Shown: positions 1 through 7,042, numbered from the stretch's first letter. The stretch: 26,991 nucleotides of DNA from CAYSLA01 sp964431685 (GCA_964431685.1 CAYSLA010000034.1:1-26991), one strand, 5' to 3'. Translations and numbers: made by a program. Notes: generated by a model from the letters alone, not told the origin.

Positions 1-49
1 TGCCTTGAGGTTGACACAGGCTAGTGAGAGCTCAGTCTTCCTGAGTACT

Positions 50-135
50 ACGTCATGCCGGTCCTGAATCGAGTTCAGGATATCCGGCACCCATCCGGAG
101 AAGGGATGGGTCCTGAAACAAGTTCAGGATGACGT
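50..135. repeat. Dispersed palindromic repeat with three internal hairpins
   Basis: An outer inverted repeat (acgtcat at 50-56, atgacgt at 129-135) encloses three stem-loops. Hairpin 1 pairs 57-68 with 74-88 (gccgg/ccggc and tcctgaa/ttcagga, small bulge). Hairpin 2 pairs acccatcc (89-96) with ggatgggt (104-111). Hairpin 3 pairs cctgaa (112-117) with ttcagg (123-128). The whole could fold as a cruciform or cloverleaf. The reverse strand encodes the HVILNLFQDPS-type peptide often seen as a spurious reading frame where this kind of repeat lies between genes in unrelated bacteria (from memory). There is one copy in the window. It is a non-coding, REP/MITE-like element. Confidence 0.8.
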
Positions 136-200
136 GGTTTCTCACATAGTCTGAGCTTTTACACAGGGTAGTGAGTTTAATGAATGACAGTAAGTTGTGG

Positions 201-206
201 TATGAT
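201..206 (+). promoter_or_regulatory. Candidate -10 box just upstream of the response regulator
   Basis: TATGAT lies 8 bases before the ATG at 215, so transcription would start at or within a base or two of the start codon. No Shine-Dalgarno sequence is visible there, consistent with a leaderless mRNA. The -35 region at the expected spacing is poor. Weak support overall. Confidence 0.4.
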
Positions 207-214
207 AGAGCGAT

Positions 215-1447
215 ATGTCTAAGCGCAGCGCCAGAATTCTGATAGTTGACGACGAACAGCACATAAGACGGGTGCTGGAAGCCGTGATGGCAAAAGAGGG
301 TCATCAGGTCGTTACTGCTGAGAACGGCAGGAAGGCGATTGACGTTCTCAGGAACGGAGACAAAGCAGACCTGATCGTAACTGATCTCATTATGCCGGAC
401 ATCAACGGCGTCGAGTTGCTTGCTGCCGCAAAGGAAACCGACCCTGATCTGCCTGTCATTATGATGACCGCACACGGCACCATCAAGAGCGCGGTTGACG
501 CGATGAAGCTCGGAGCCTTCGACTACATTACGAAGCCCTTTGAACTGGACGACGTCAAACAACTGGTGAAGAATGCCCTGGACAGAAGAGAGATGGGCGA
601 TTCCAAACCCACCCGTGCGCGCTCACGCTCTAGAAAGACGCGCGACGCCGATGTGATTGTCGGTTCCTCGCCCGCTATGCGTGAGGTCATCGACATGATC
701 GAACGCGTCAAAGACAGCCGGGCATCGGTTCTTGTTCGCGGCGAGAGCGGCACGGGCAAGGAAGGCATCGCAAGGGCACTGCACTACGGCTCCATTCGCG
801 CAGACAAGCCCTTTGTTCCGGTCGCTTGTGTCGCCCTTTCCGAGCAGCTCCTGCAGAGCGAGCTCTTTGGCCACGAGAAAGGCTCCTTTACTGGCTCTGT
901 TGGCCAGAAGAAGGGGCGTTTCGAAATGGCTAACCACGGCACGCTGTTTCTTGACGAGATCGGAGACATACCTCAGACGGTTCAGATGATGCTTCTTCGT
1001 GTGATACAAGAACGCGAGTTTGAGCGCGTCGGAGGCAACGAGGTCATTAAGATAGATGTCCGCCTTGTTACGGCCACGAACCAGGACCTGGAGAAGATGG
1101 TGGCCGAAGGCAAGTTCCGCGAGGACCTTTTCTACAGGTTGCACGTAATCACACTTTACGTTCCGCCGCTCAGAGAACGGCTTGAGGACATCCCGGACTT
1201 GGTCAACCACTTCATTCAGATCTACAGCAAGGAAAACGCAAAGCCGGTAAGGGCCGCAAGCATGGATACGCTTGAAGCCCTGGCGGCCTACAACTGGCCG
1301 GGAAACGTGCGTGAGCTGGAGAACTGCATCGAGCGGGCGGTAGTTCTCGCGGACCCGGACGCTGTCCAGATAACTCCGGACTTGCTCCCCAAGGCCGTTC
1401 TCAATCCGAACAATGCGGCGTCCGGAGGTTGGGTCGATGACAAGTGA
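215..1447 (+). CDS. Sigma-54-type response regulator lacking the C-terminal HTH
   Basis: NtrC/AtoC-family two-component regulator of 410 residues. The receiver domain (about 6-120) has acidic residues D12/D13, phospho-acceptor D57 and K107. A basic linker (about 125-145) leads to an AAA+ sigma-54 interaction domain (about 147-375) with Walker A GESGTGKE (176-183), Walker B GTLFLDEIGD (242-251), FREDLFYRL (301-309) and WPGNVREL (361-368). The loop that normally reads GAFTGA is GSFTGS (223-228). The protein stops about 40 residues after WPGNVREL, with no Fis-type helix-turn-helix, whereas family members usually run to 440-480 residues. It may activate sigma-54 RNA polymerase from solution, as reported for Helicobacter FlgR and Chlamydia CtcC. 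No histidine kinase is nearby. The gene sits 24 bases upstream of the pterin genes and probably shares their transcript. Frame and family are certain; the target genes are unknown. Confidence 0.93.
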   Translation: MSKRSARILIVDDEQHIRRVLEAVMAKEGHQVVTAENGRKAIDVLRNGDKADLIVTDLIMPDINGVELLAAAKETDPDLPVIMMTAHGTIKSAVDAMKLGAFDYITKPFELDDVKQLVKNALDRREMGDSKPTRARSRSRKTRDADVIVGSSPAMREVIDMIERVKDSRASVLVRGESGTGKEGIARALHYGSIRADKPFVPVACVALSEQLLQSELFGHEKGSFTGSVGQKKGRFEMANHGTLFLDEIGDIPQTVQMMLLRVIQEREFERVGGNEVIKIDVRLVTATNQDLEKMVAEGKFREDLFYRLHVITLYVPPLRERLEDIPDLVNHFIQIYSKENAKPVRAASMDTLEALAAYNWPGNVRELENCIERAVVLADPDAVQITPDLLPKAVLNPNNAASGGWVDDK

Positions 1448-1471
1448 CTCGAGACTGGGAGAACACAGCTC

Positions 1472-2206
1472 GTGAGAACTCTGAAAGGCAGATGCGCGCT
1501 GGTGACGGGGGGGGCTCGAAGACTCGGCCGTGCCACGGCCGTTTCTCTTGCGGAGTCCGGCAGTGATGTAATTGTCCACTATTATCGATCCCAGACCGAC
1601 GCACTGGAGGTAGCAGAAGAAATACGAGCGATTGGCCGTCGATGTGAGACTGTTCGTGCCGACGTGCGGGATGACTGCGACCTGTCGGCACTGCTTGATT
1701 CCGCCGCCCGGAAGCTGCGACAGCCTGACATTCTGGTCAACAACGCCTCGATATTCCCTGTCTGCGATTTTGAATCAGCTACTCTTGATGATTTGATGGA
1801 CAATGTGCGGGCAAATGCCTGGGGACCTTTTGCACTCGCCCGGGGATTTGCCGACGCGCTCGATGGGCACGGCAGTGTCGTGAACATCATTGATTCACGC
1901 GTGGCCGGCTATGATTGGCAACACGTACCATACCATCTCAGCAAGTCTCTGCTTGCAGTGATGACCAGAGTACTGGCCGTCAAACTGGCTCCAAAGGTTA
2001 CGGTGAATGGTGTTGCGCCCGGTCTTATTCTCCCTCCTGAGGGCAAGGATCAAGGCTATCTGGAATCGCTCAAGGACCGGTCGCCGATGCGCAAGATCGG
2101 ATCTGTGGCTGATGTGACAGACGCGGTGGTATATCTGGCGGGCTGCGCATTCGTCACCGGTCAGATCATATTCGTTGACGGCGGCAGGAATCTACTACGT
2201 GAATAG
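1472..2206 (+). CDS. SDR-family pteridine reductase-like protein (PTR1/FolM type)
   Basis: Short-chain dehydrogenase of 244 residues with a Rossmann fold. The cofactor motif is TGGARRLG (12-19): the central Gly of the usual TGxxxGxG is Arg, as in pteridine reductases, which prefer NADPH. NNAS (90-93) is followed by D141, Y154 and K158. Asp sits exactly 13 residues before the Tyr, where most SDRs have Ser; PTR1 has the same D-Y-K arrangement. The gene lies directly upstream of folB-folK-folE, so the likely substrate is a dihydropterin, dihydrofolate or dihydromonapterin. GTG start with gggaga about 10 bases upstream. It could be a generic 3-oxoacyl-ACP reductase-like SDR, but the motifs and neighbours favour pterin reduction. 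No folA is seen in the window, so it might supply dihydrofolate reductase activity; that is inference. Confidence 0.8.
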   Translation: MRTLKGRCALVTGGARRLGRATAVSLAESGSDVIVHYYRSQTDALEVAEEIRAIGRRCETVRADVRDDCDLSALLDSAARKLRQPDILVNNASIFPVCDFESATLDDLMDNVRANAWGPFALARGFADALDGHGSVVNIIDSRVAGYDWQHVPYHLSKSLLAVMTRVLAVKLAPKVTVNGVAPGLILPPEGKDQGYLESLKDRSPMRKIGSVADVTDAVVYLAGCAFVTGQIIFVDGGRNLLRE

Positions 2207-2252
2207 ATCCTTGCTGACCGGCTCTCGAGATGGGAGGTAGAATAACGTACCG

Positions 2253-2615
2253 ATGGACGCCATATACATCCGTGACATACTGCTGAGATGCATAATCGGA
2301 GTCAACGATGACGAACGCCGCGAGAAGCAGGACGTTGTTATCAACATCAAGATGGACGCCGACTTGTCGGAGGCCGGCAGGAACGACGATCTGTCGAAAA
2401 CCGTTGACTACAAAGCTGTGAAGCAGCGCATCGTTAAACTGGTGGAAGACTCAGAATTCTTGCTGGTTGAGACCATGGCCGAACAAATAGCTCAGGCGTG
2501 TCTGGATGAGAGCGGCCGCGTAGAGGCGGTCGAAGTGCTGGTGGAGAAGCCCGGGGCGTTGCGATTTGCCAGGACTGTCGGAGTGGAAATACGGCGCACA
2601 AGACACCCCGGATAG
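2253..2615 (+). CDS. folB: Dihydroneopterin aldolase
   Basis: Converts 7,8-dihydroneopterin to 6-hydroxymethyl-7,8-dihydropterin and glycolaldehyde in cytoplasmic folate synthesis. At 120 residues it has the usual family length. Visible signatures are the N-terminal strand with GVNDDER (16-22), whose E21 matches the pterin-binding Glu; the LVET segment (71-74); and VEKPGAL (97-103) with catalytic Lys K99. An ATG start follows a gggaggt ribosome site at 2232-2238. The stop codon directly abuts the GTG of the longer folK reading, so translation of folB and folK is probably coupled. Confidence 0.95.
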   Translation: MDAIYIRDILLRCIIGVNDDERREKQDVVINIKMDADLSEAGRNDDLSKTVDYKAVKQRIVKLVEDSEFLLVETMAEQIAQACLDESGRVEAVEVLVEKPGALRFARTVGVEIRRTRHPG

Positions 2616-2657
2616 GTGGGATCGCCAAACGTGCGTCGGTTGGGGCTGCTAAAGCTG

Positions 2658-3173
2658 ATGGCGGTAGTGTTCATTGGAGTTGGGTCCAATATCGGGCCGG
2701 ATGTCAACATACCCCGCGGTCTGCGGTTGCTGACGCAGTACTGCAGGCTCACGGGCATATCGACGTTCTATCAGACCCGTGCGTTGGGGCGGGATGATGT
2801 CCCGGATTTTGTGAACGGCGTGCTGAGGGCCGAGACGGACATTCTGCCCAGACACCTGAAGTACGGTGTCCTGCGCACCATTGAGGATCGGCTTGGACGT
2901 CATCGCACACCCGATCCCTGCCAGCCCAGGACCATAGACCTCGATATTCTGCTGTATGACGATCTTGTGGTCTCTGAGCCAGATATGGTAATCCCGGACA
3001 GACACATTCTGGATCGTGCATTTGTCGCCATACCTGTACTTGAGGTCTGGCCCGAGGCGGTCGTACCCGGGAGCGACATCAGCCTCAAAGATGTGGCTTC
3101 CCAACTGGACACGTCCGGGATGAAGAGCCTGCAAGAGTTTTCTATCGCATTAAGAACGGAGTTCAATCTATGA
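2658..3173 (+). CDS. folK: 6-hydroxymethyl-7,8-dihydropterin pyrophosphokinase
   Basis: HPPK transfers pyrophosphate from ATP to 6-hydroxymethyl-dihydropterin, the step after FolB. The protein (171 residues) starts MAVVFIGVGSNIG, as homologues do, and has FVNGV (51-55) and RTIDLDILLY (91-100), whose D94 and D96 bind the two magnesium ions. I chose ATG 2658. An in-frame GTG at 2616, immediately after the folB stop, would add 14 residues with no family counterpart, and the bases before 2658 carry only a weak ribosome site (gggg about 12 bases upstream), so the start is not certain. The gene overlaps folE by 4 bases (ATGA). No folP is present in the window. Confidence 0.93.
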   Translation: MAVVFIGVGSNIGPDVNIPRGLRLLTQYCRLTGISTFYQTRALGRDDVPDFVNGVLRAETDILPRHLKYGVLRTIEDRLGRHRTPDPCQPRTIDLDILLYDDLVVSEPDMVIPDRHILDRAFVAIPVLEVWPEAVVPGSDISLKDVASQLDTSGMKSLQEFSIALRTEFNL

Positions 3174-3730
3174 ATGTTGAGAGAGTTCAGGAGCTCGTCA
3201 GAGAGCTGCTGATTGAGTTTGGTGAAGACCCCGATCGTGAAGGTCTGCGCAACACCCCTGACAGGGTGGCGCAGTCATACAGCTTCCTGCTAAAGGGATA
3301 CCGCGAGACCGTTGACGAGGTTACCAACGGGGCGATATTCACACAAGACGCTGATAACATGATAGTGGTGCGAGATATTGAGGTCTACAGCCTGTGTGAA
3401 CACCATATGCTGCCGTTCTACGGTAAGTGCCACATCGGGTACATCTCGACAGGCAAAGTACTGGGCGTGAGTAAACTCGCACGAATCGTAGATTGCTACG
3501 CTCGCAGACTACAGATTCAGGAACGGCTGACTCAGCAGGTGGCTCGCGCAGTTATGGGTGCCGTAGACGCAGAGGGGGTCGGAGTGGTCATTGAGGCAAG
3601 GCACCTGTGCATGATGATGAGGGGAGTCGAAAGACAAAACTCCGTAATGACTACATCTTCGGTGCTTGGCAGCTTCCACGAATCTCTGGCCACTCGCAGC
3701 GAGTTCCTTACTCTTATCAGCAAACACTAG
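3170..3730 (+). CDS. folE: GTP cyclohydrolase I
   Basis: Type I GTP cyclohydrolase makes 7,8-dihydroneopterin triphosphate from GTP, the entry step to folate and other pterins. The 186 residues match the bacterial length. The zinc site is visible as SLCEHHMLPF (74-83: C76, H78, H79) and C147 in the RHLCMMMRG block. TPDRVAQ (29-35), the GVSKLARIV stretch and VERQNSVM-type segment (153-160) are also conserved. The start overlaps folK by 4 bases, showing tight coupling. The operon order here is B-K-E, so the first pathway enzyme is translated last. A 6-base inverted repeat (3727-3732 with 3742-3747) lies at the stop codon but has no T-run. Confidence 0.97.
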   Translation: MNVERVQELVRELLIEFGEDPDREGLRNTPDRVAQSYSFLLKGYRETVDEVTNGAIFTQDADNMIVVRDIEVYSLCEHHMLPFYGKCHIGYISTGKVLGVSKLARIVDCYARRLQIQERLTQQVARAVMGAVDAEGVGVVIEARHLCMMMRGVERQNSVMTTSSVLGSFHESLATRSEFLTLISKH

Positions 3731-3852
3731 CGCACGGCAATCGCTAGATTCTGCCTGAAAGGGAGGTATTGCGGCAGCCATTGCATAATACTATGTGGTA
3801 TAGGCGCGTTGCTTCCTCCACAATGACGTGACGGGACAACGGGCTCCACTTC

Positions 3853-3858
3853 AGGAGG
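3853..3858 (+). promoter_or_regulatory. Shine-Dalgarno fixing the manC start
   Basis: AGGAGG lies 8 bases before ATG 3867. It rules out the longer in-frame reading from GTG 3828, which has no ribosome site and would add 13 non-homologous residues. Confidence 0.85.
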
Positions 3859-3866
3859 CAAACGAC

Positions 3867-4937
3867 ATGTACGCTGCTATCATTGCCGGCGGATCCGGAA
3901 CCAGGCTGTGGCCAATGTCCAAGATGGACAAACCGAAGCAGTTTCATCGACTGTATGGCGAAGGCACCATGCTTCAGGAGACCGTCGACCGTTTGGATCC
4001 GCTCATCAAGCGCGAGGATGTATACGTTATTGCGGGCCGCAAGAGCGAGAAGGTAGTTCGAGAGCAGTTGGAATGGCTGCCCGCGGGCAACTTTGTCGGC
4101 GAACCAGTAGGGAAGAACACAGCACCGGCAATAGGCGTCATCGCCACCATCATCAACCGCATTGATCCAGACGGGGTTATCGTGGTCCTGCCCGCTGATC
4201 ACGTGATCGCCAAGAGACAGCAGTTCAGGCATCTGCTTGAAGTTGCGGAGCAGGTGGCCAAGGAAGGTCCCAATGTAGTTACGATCGGCATAAAGCCCAA
4301 TGCCCCTGAGACCGGGTACGGCTATATTGAGATGTCGGAGACTCATCGCTCGATTGGCGACGTTGATGTCTACAAGGCGGTAAGCTTCAAAGAGAAGCCC
4401 GATGCACACACGGCGGAGGAGTATGTCGCTAGTTGGCGGTACGTGTGGAACGGCGGCATGTTTATCTGGACGGCCAGAACGATCATGAACCTGTATCGCG
4501 ATCACTCGCCGGACATCTACAAACTTATGATCCGCCTCGACGGTGCGCTGGGCACTACGGACGAAAGCAGAGTATACGACGAAGTCTATGATGCTTTCCC
4601 CAGTATATCCGTTGACTACGCGATCATGGAACACGCTAAGCACATCTACGTCATACCGGCGTCAGTGGGATGGAGTGACGTGGGTTGCTGGTCTTCTTTG
4701 CACGAGATCATGGGCCACGACGACTTCGGCAATTCGGTTGTTGGCGAGCACGTCGGTGTCGACACGCACAACTGTATGATCGTTGGTTCTGATCGTCTAG
4801 TTGCCACAATCGGGCTCGACAATCTGATCATAGTCGATGCCGGCGACTCGCTGCTCGTGATGCCGTCAGGCCGCTCACAGGATGTGAAGCAGGTTCTGGA
4901 CGAACTCAAGAAACAGGGAAAGACAAAGTTCCTCTGA
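3867..4937 (+). CDS. manC: Mannose-1-phosphate guanylyltransferase
   Basis: Forms GDP-mannose from mannose-1-phosphate and GTP, feeding polysaccharide or glycoconjugate synthesis. The protein has 356 residues. The nucleotidyltransferase signature AGGSGTRLWPMSK (7-19) is followed by PKQF (23-26), and further conserved blocks GYGYIE, KEKPD, WNGGMF and WSDVGCW are present. The length fits the single-domain form; the C-terminal cupin isomerase domain of bifunctional ManC/AlgA proteins is absent. It is separated from folE by 136 bases, so it may be a separate unit, although no convincing promoter is visible. A strong bidirectional hairpin ends it. No manB or GDP-mannose-using gene is nearby. Confidence 0.93.
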   Translation: MYAAIIAGGSGTRLWPMSKMDKPKQFHRLYGEGTMLQETVDRLDPLIKREDVYVIAGRKSEKVVREQLEWLPAGNFVGEPVGKNTAPAIGVIATIINRIDPDGVIVVLPADHVIAKRQQFRHLLEVAEQVAKEGPNVVTIGIKPNAPETGYGYIEMSETHRSIGDVDVYKAVSFKEKPDAHTAEEYVASWRYVWNGGMFIWTARTIMNLYRDHSPDIYKLMIRLDGALGTTDESRVYDEVYDAFPSISVDYAIMEHAKHIYVIPASVGWSDVGCWSSLHEIMGHDDFGNSVVGEHVGVDTHNCMIVGSDRLVATIGLDNLIIVDAGDSLLVMPSGRSQDVKQVLDELKKQGKTKFL

Positions 4938-5024
4938 TTACGCGGGAGCCGCGAACGGGGCAGACAGGCTACCCGAGGCAAATGACCAGCTTCCGTGCTT
5001 CGGAACCTAGATATGCTGCACACC

Positions 5025-5055
5025 GATAGGGCGCGATTTCGAATCGCGCCCTATC
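5025..5055. terminator. Bidirectional hairpin between convergent genes
   Basis: A perfect 14-base inverted repeat (5025-5038 with 5042-5055, loop tcg) lies between the converging manC and amidohydrolase genes. The stem is GC-rich in the centre but lacks a strong T-tract on either side, so it may be a dispersed palindrome acting as a terminator rather than a classical one. Confidence 0.65.
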
Positions 5056-5083
5056 AGGGTTCTACCTGGGCGCCGTGATCGTT

Positions 5084-5953
5084 CTAGTCCAGCGGAACCA
5101 GTTTCAGGGCGTTGCCCGAGTATATCTTCTGCAAGATCTTATCCGGTAGCCCGAACGAGTTAAGCGCTTCCTGGTGCACGTTGTCGAAGTAGTCCCGAGC
5201 ATAGAGAATCCTGTCCTGGAACTCTGTCAGAAAGTCTACTGCGTGCTCCACATCACGGTTCAGGGCATTGCACCCCGATCCGGCAGACAGATCGCAGTAC
5301 AGATTTGGACACTCGCGGAGCAGTTTGGTGACTTCTCCGTCTCTCACTACCGGACCAGATGGGTAGCACTCCTTGTCGTGCAGACCATCCGCCGATATGT
5401 GCGCCCAGAACCCCGGACCGTGACCCAGGAATGTGGTGCCGGGGCAGGCGCGAACAGCACGGCCGAATGCCTCGATGCCTCCGCCGTACCAGTAGTGGGC
5501 TCGCGGATAACGGTGCTCTGCATATAAGGGGTAGTCTATGTGTACAATCACGGGCAGTCCTTTGGTGCCACAGAAACGAAACATGTCAAGGCAATCCGGA
5601 GTGTCATACGGCACTCGCACCTTTAGCTCCCCGTAGATACGCACCCCAAATGTATCCACAGCGGCGCTTAGAATGTCGATGGCTTCCGGTCTTCTGGGGT
5701 CAGGCGCATATCCCAGCACGAAACGCTCCGGAGCCCTCTCGATGTAGGATACGCATCGGCCAAACGGAATTGGGCCAGTCCCAAGACCAAGCTCTGGAAT
5801 GCCGCGATAGCACTCCGAGCCAAACTCGTCCGCCGGACACTCCCAGGACAGAAGCCAGGTTACGTCTATTCCATACTTATCCATATTGGCAAGGTACTTT
5901 GTCAGGTCGTGACCGTGCCAGTCGGGGTGATTGTGGGCGTCAACTATCATCAT
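5084..5953 (-). CDS. Amidohydrolase_2-family metal-dependent hydrolase
   Basis: TIM-barrel metal hydrolase of 289 residues, amidohydrolase_2 type (the family of ACMSD and gamma-resorcylate decarboxylase). Metal-ligand candidates are the HxH of VDAHNHPD (H7, H9), H138 in VIVHID, H178 in FLGHGPGFW and D254 in YARDYFDN. There is no signal peptide, so it is cytoplasmic. The substrate cannot be read from the sequence; hydrolase, lactonase and decarboxylase activities all occur in this family. AAGGAG ends 4 bases before the ATG ATG pair, giving a secure start. A 7-base stem hairpin (5967-5973 with 5990-5996) sits just upstream of that ribosome site. The gene stands alone, with both neighbours on the opposite strand. 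Confidence 0.88.
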   Translation of the reverse strand: MMIVDAHNHPDWHGHDLTKYLANMDKYGIDVTWLLSWECPADEFGSECYRGIPELGLGTGPIPFGRCVSYIERAPERFVLGYAPDPRRPEAIDILSAAVDTFGVRIYGELKVRVPYDTPDCLDMFRFCGTKGLPVIVHIDYPLYAEHRYPRAHYWYGGGIEAFGRAVRACPGTTFLGHGPGFWAHISADGLHDKECYPSGPVVRDGEVTKLLRECPNLYCDLSAGSGCNALNRDVEHAVDFLTEFQDRILYARDYFDNVHQEALNSFGLPDKILQKIYSGNALKLVPLD

Positions 5954-6252
5954 ATAACTCCTTAGCCTGGCGGGCCAGATAAGAACGCTCCGCCAGTTCA
6001 GAGTTACGTCCCAGGCTGCAAAAGACCTTCACAAAAAGTGACTCGGTCCGTATGCGTCGGGAGCACGTGGCAGCCCTTTTTCTACGTTACGGCTTCCCGC
6101 ACCTCGCGGTCTTTGCGGATATTGGAGATAGACAAACAGTTCACCTCTCAACGGAAATCCCCTTATTCCATAAAGTCCGACACTCTGTCACCCGATAATT
6201 GAAGCTGGATCTCGACAGATGGCTCGACGGAGCAAGTGTCGAAGCGTGGGGT
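5954..6252. other. Gene-free interval with hairpins and a flagellar-type promoter
   Basis: No convincing gene lies here. Going rightwards it holds the leader hairpin of the amidohydrolase (5967-5996); an imperfect inverted repeat at about 6060-6107, where gggagc pairs with gcttccc around an inner acgt/acgt; and the sigma-28-like promoter at 6171-6198. I compared the region by eye with cyclic-di-GMP-I and cobalamin riboswitch cores. Fragments looked similar but neither consensus was satisfied. Confidence 0.55.
6171..6198 (+). promoter_or_regulatory. Sigma-28 (FliA/SigD)-type promoter
   Basis: TAAAGTCC (6171-6178) and CCCGATAA (6191-6198) closely match the flagellar sigma consensus TAAAGTTT / GCCGATAA. 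There are 16 bases between TAAA and CCCGATAA, within the 14-16 range accepted for SigD (15 in E. coli FliA). The predicted transcript starts near 6206, about 50 bases before the first gene of the downstream pair. Confidence 0.65.
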
Positions 6253-6549
6253 ATGAACATGGACTCGAGCGCAGTCAACCTGACCGCATCCGTGTTGAGG
6301 TCGACCGAAGTGGACAAATCGTCGGCTGCTACGCAACGGGCGCACGTTGCCGCTCAAGCTCAACTCGGCCAGGAGCTTATGTCTCCCCCCGAAGTGAAGC
6401 AGACAAACGCTTCGGAGAACATCAAGAAGGACGCCGTAAGGCGAGAACAGGACAGGCAGAGGAAGGGTCAGCATCACCAGGGGCAGAACCGTCGCCACGG
6501 CGATCAAGCCGATTTGGAAGGCGGCTCCGCGCTGGACGTGATCGCCTAG
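6253..6549 (+). CDS. Small hydrophilic protein, flagellum-associated family (putative)
   Basis: A 98-residue soluble protein with no signal peptide or membrane segment. The N-terminal third is Ser/Thr/Ala-rich, the middle (about 45-80) is highly charged and Gln/Arg-rich, and it ends ALDVIA. This architecture (variable N-terminus, EVKQT-like segment, charged Q/R/K stretch, short hydrophobic tail) resembles small unannotated proteins coded near flagellar genes in Firmicutes; this is from memory and was not searched. A flagellar-type promoter lies about 55 bases upstream, and a second small gene follows after 16 bases. ATG 6253 and ATG 6259 are both possible; gggg at 6248-6251 suits 6259 better. 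A TTG at 6199 would overlap the promoter and is unlikely. Specific function unknown. Confidence 0.65.
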   Translation: MNMDSSAVNLTASVLRSTEVDKSSAATQRAHVAAQAQLGQELMSPPEVKQTNASENIKKDAVRREQDRQRKGQHHQGQNRRHGDQADLEGGSALDVIA

Positions 6550-6565
6550 CTGCCAACAAGAATCA

Positions 6566-7042
6566 ATGGATGCTGTAGTATCTTTGGCTGCACTTATCAC
6601 GATGAGCGGAGCAACCTACTTTGGCGTGCGGTGGATGCTGAAACTCGGCAAGTCGAGCACGGTGAGTGAGAACCCGCTCAGTCCGAGGGACCTGGCGGTC
6701 CTGCAGGAAACCGCCGCACGACTTCTGCACGATATCCGCACAGTAACGGATGATTGCGTTGCACGCATAGACGCGGCCTGCGAAAGAGCGCAAGCATTCC
6801 CACTCACGACGGCACAACAATCGCACCAATCAGCCGTCGAAGCAGACAACGCACCGGCCCAGCAGGCGGGTGTGGGGTCAGTATCGGAGCTTCTGTCGAG
6901 GTATCCGACGGCCGGCTCGTCTTCAACACCGGACAATACACTCATTACTCAAACCGAACAAAGCCGTGCGACGCTTGGAGTCGTGTTGAGCGGCGAACTG
7001 GAACTCGCTAACAACCTCGAAAAGCTGCGTCACAAGCCATAG
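6566..7042 (+). CDS. Single-pass membrane-anchored protein of unknown function
   Basis: A 158-residue protein with a hydrophobic N-terminal segment (about 4-26) that looks like an uncleaved anchor. It is followed by a helical stretch (about 40-75) with possible coiled coil, then a low-complexity Ala/Ser/Thr/Gln-rich region. No domain is recognised. It starts 16 bases after the preceding small gene and should share the sigma-28-type promoter. Anchor plus helical cytoplasmic part recalls DUF6115/YlxL-like proteins of flagellar operons, but no residue motif confirms this. A GC-rich hairpin closes the pair. Confidence 0.65.
   Translation: MDAVVSLAALITMSGATYFGVRWMLKLGKSSTVSENPLSPRDLAVLQETAARLLHDIRTVTDDCVARIDAACERAQAFPLTTAQQSHQSAVEADNAPAQQAGVGSVSELLSRYPTAGSSSTPDNTLITQTEQSRATLGVVLSGELELANNLEKLRHKP

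Noticed and set aside
53..562. Long minus-strand reading frame over the repeat and response regulator
   Set aside because: It is antisense to a certain regulator gene and its C-terminal part comes from the palindromic repeat.
623..1579. 318-codon minus-strand frame opposite the response regulator and SDR
   Set aside because: Shadow of two well-supported genes; no recognisable protein family.
3769..3797. Possible manC promoter (TTGCGG, 17 bases, TATGTG)
   Set aside because: Only 3 of 6 matches in each box; not supportable.
3744..4643. 299-codon minus-strand frame opposite manC
   Set aside because: Antisense to a clear guanylyltransferase with a strong ribosome site; no family features.
6050..6130. 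Cyclic-di-GMP-I or cobalamin riboswitch on the minus strand
   Set aside because: Fragments such as GCAAAG and GGGAAGCC recall these classes, but core bases and the pairing order are not met.
6219..6578. Overlapping plus-strand frame within the small flagellar-like gene
   Set aside because: Arg/Ser-rich out-of-frame translation; the chosen frame fits promoter, ribosome site and a known-looking architecture better.
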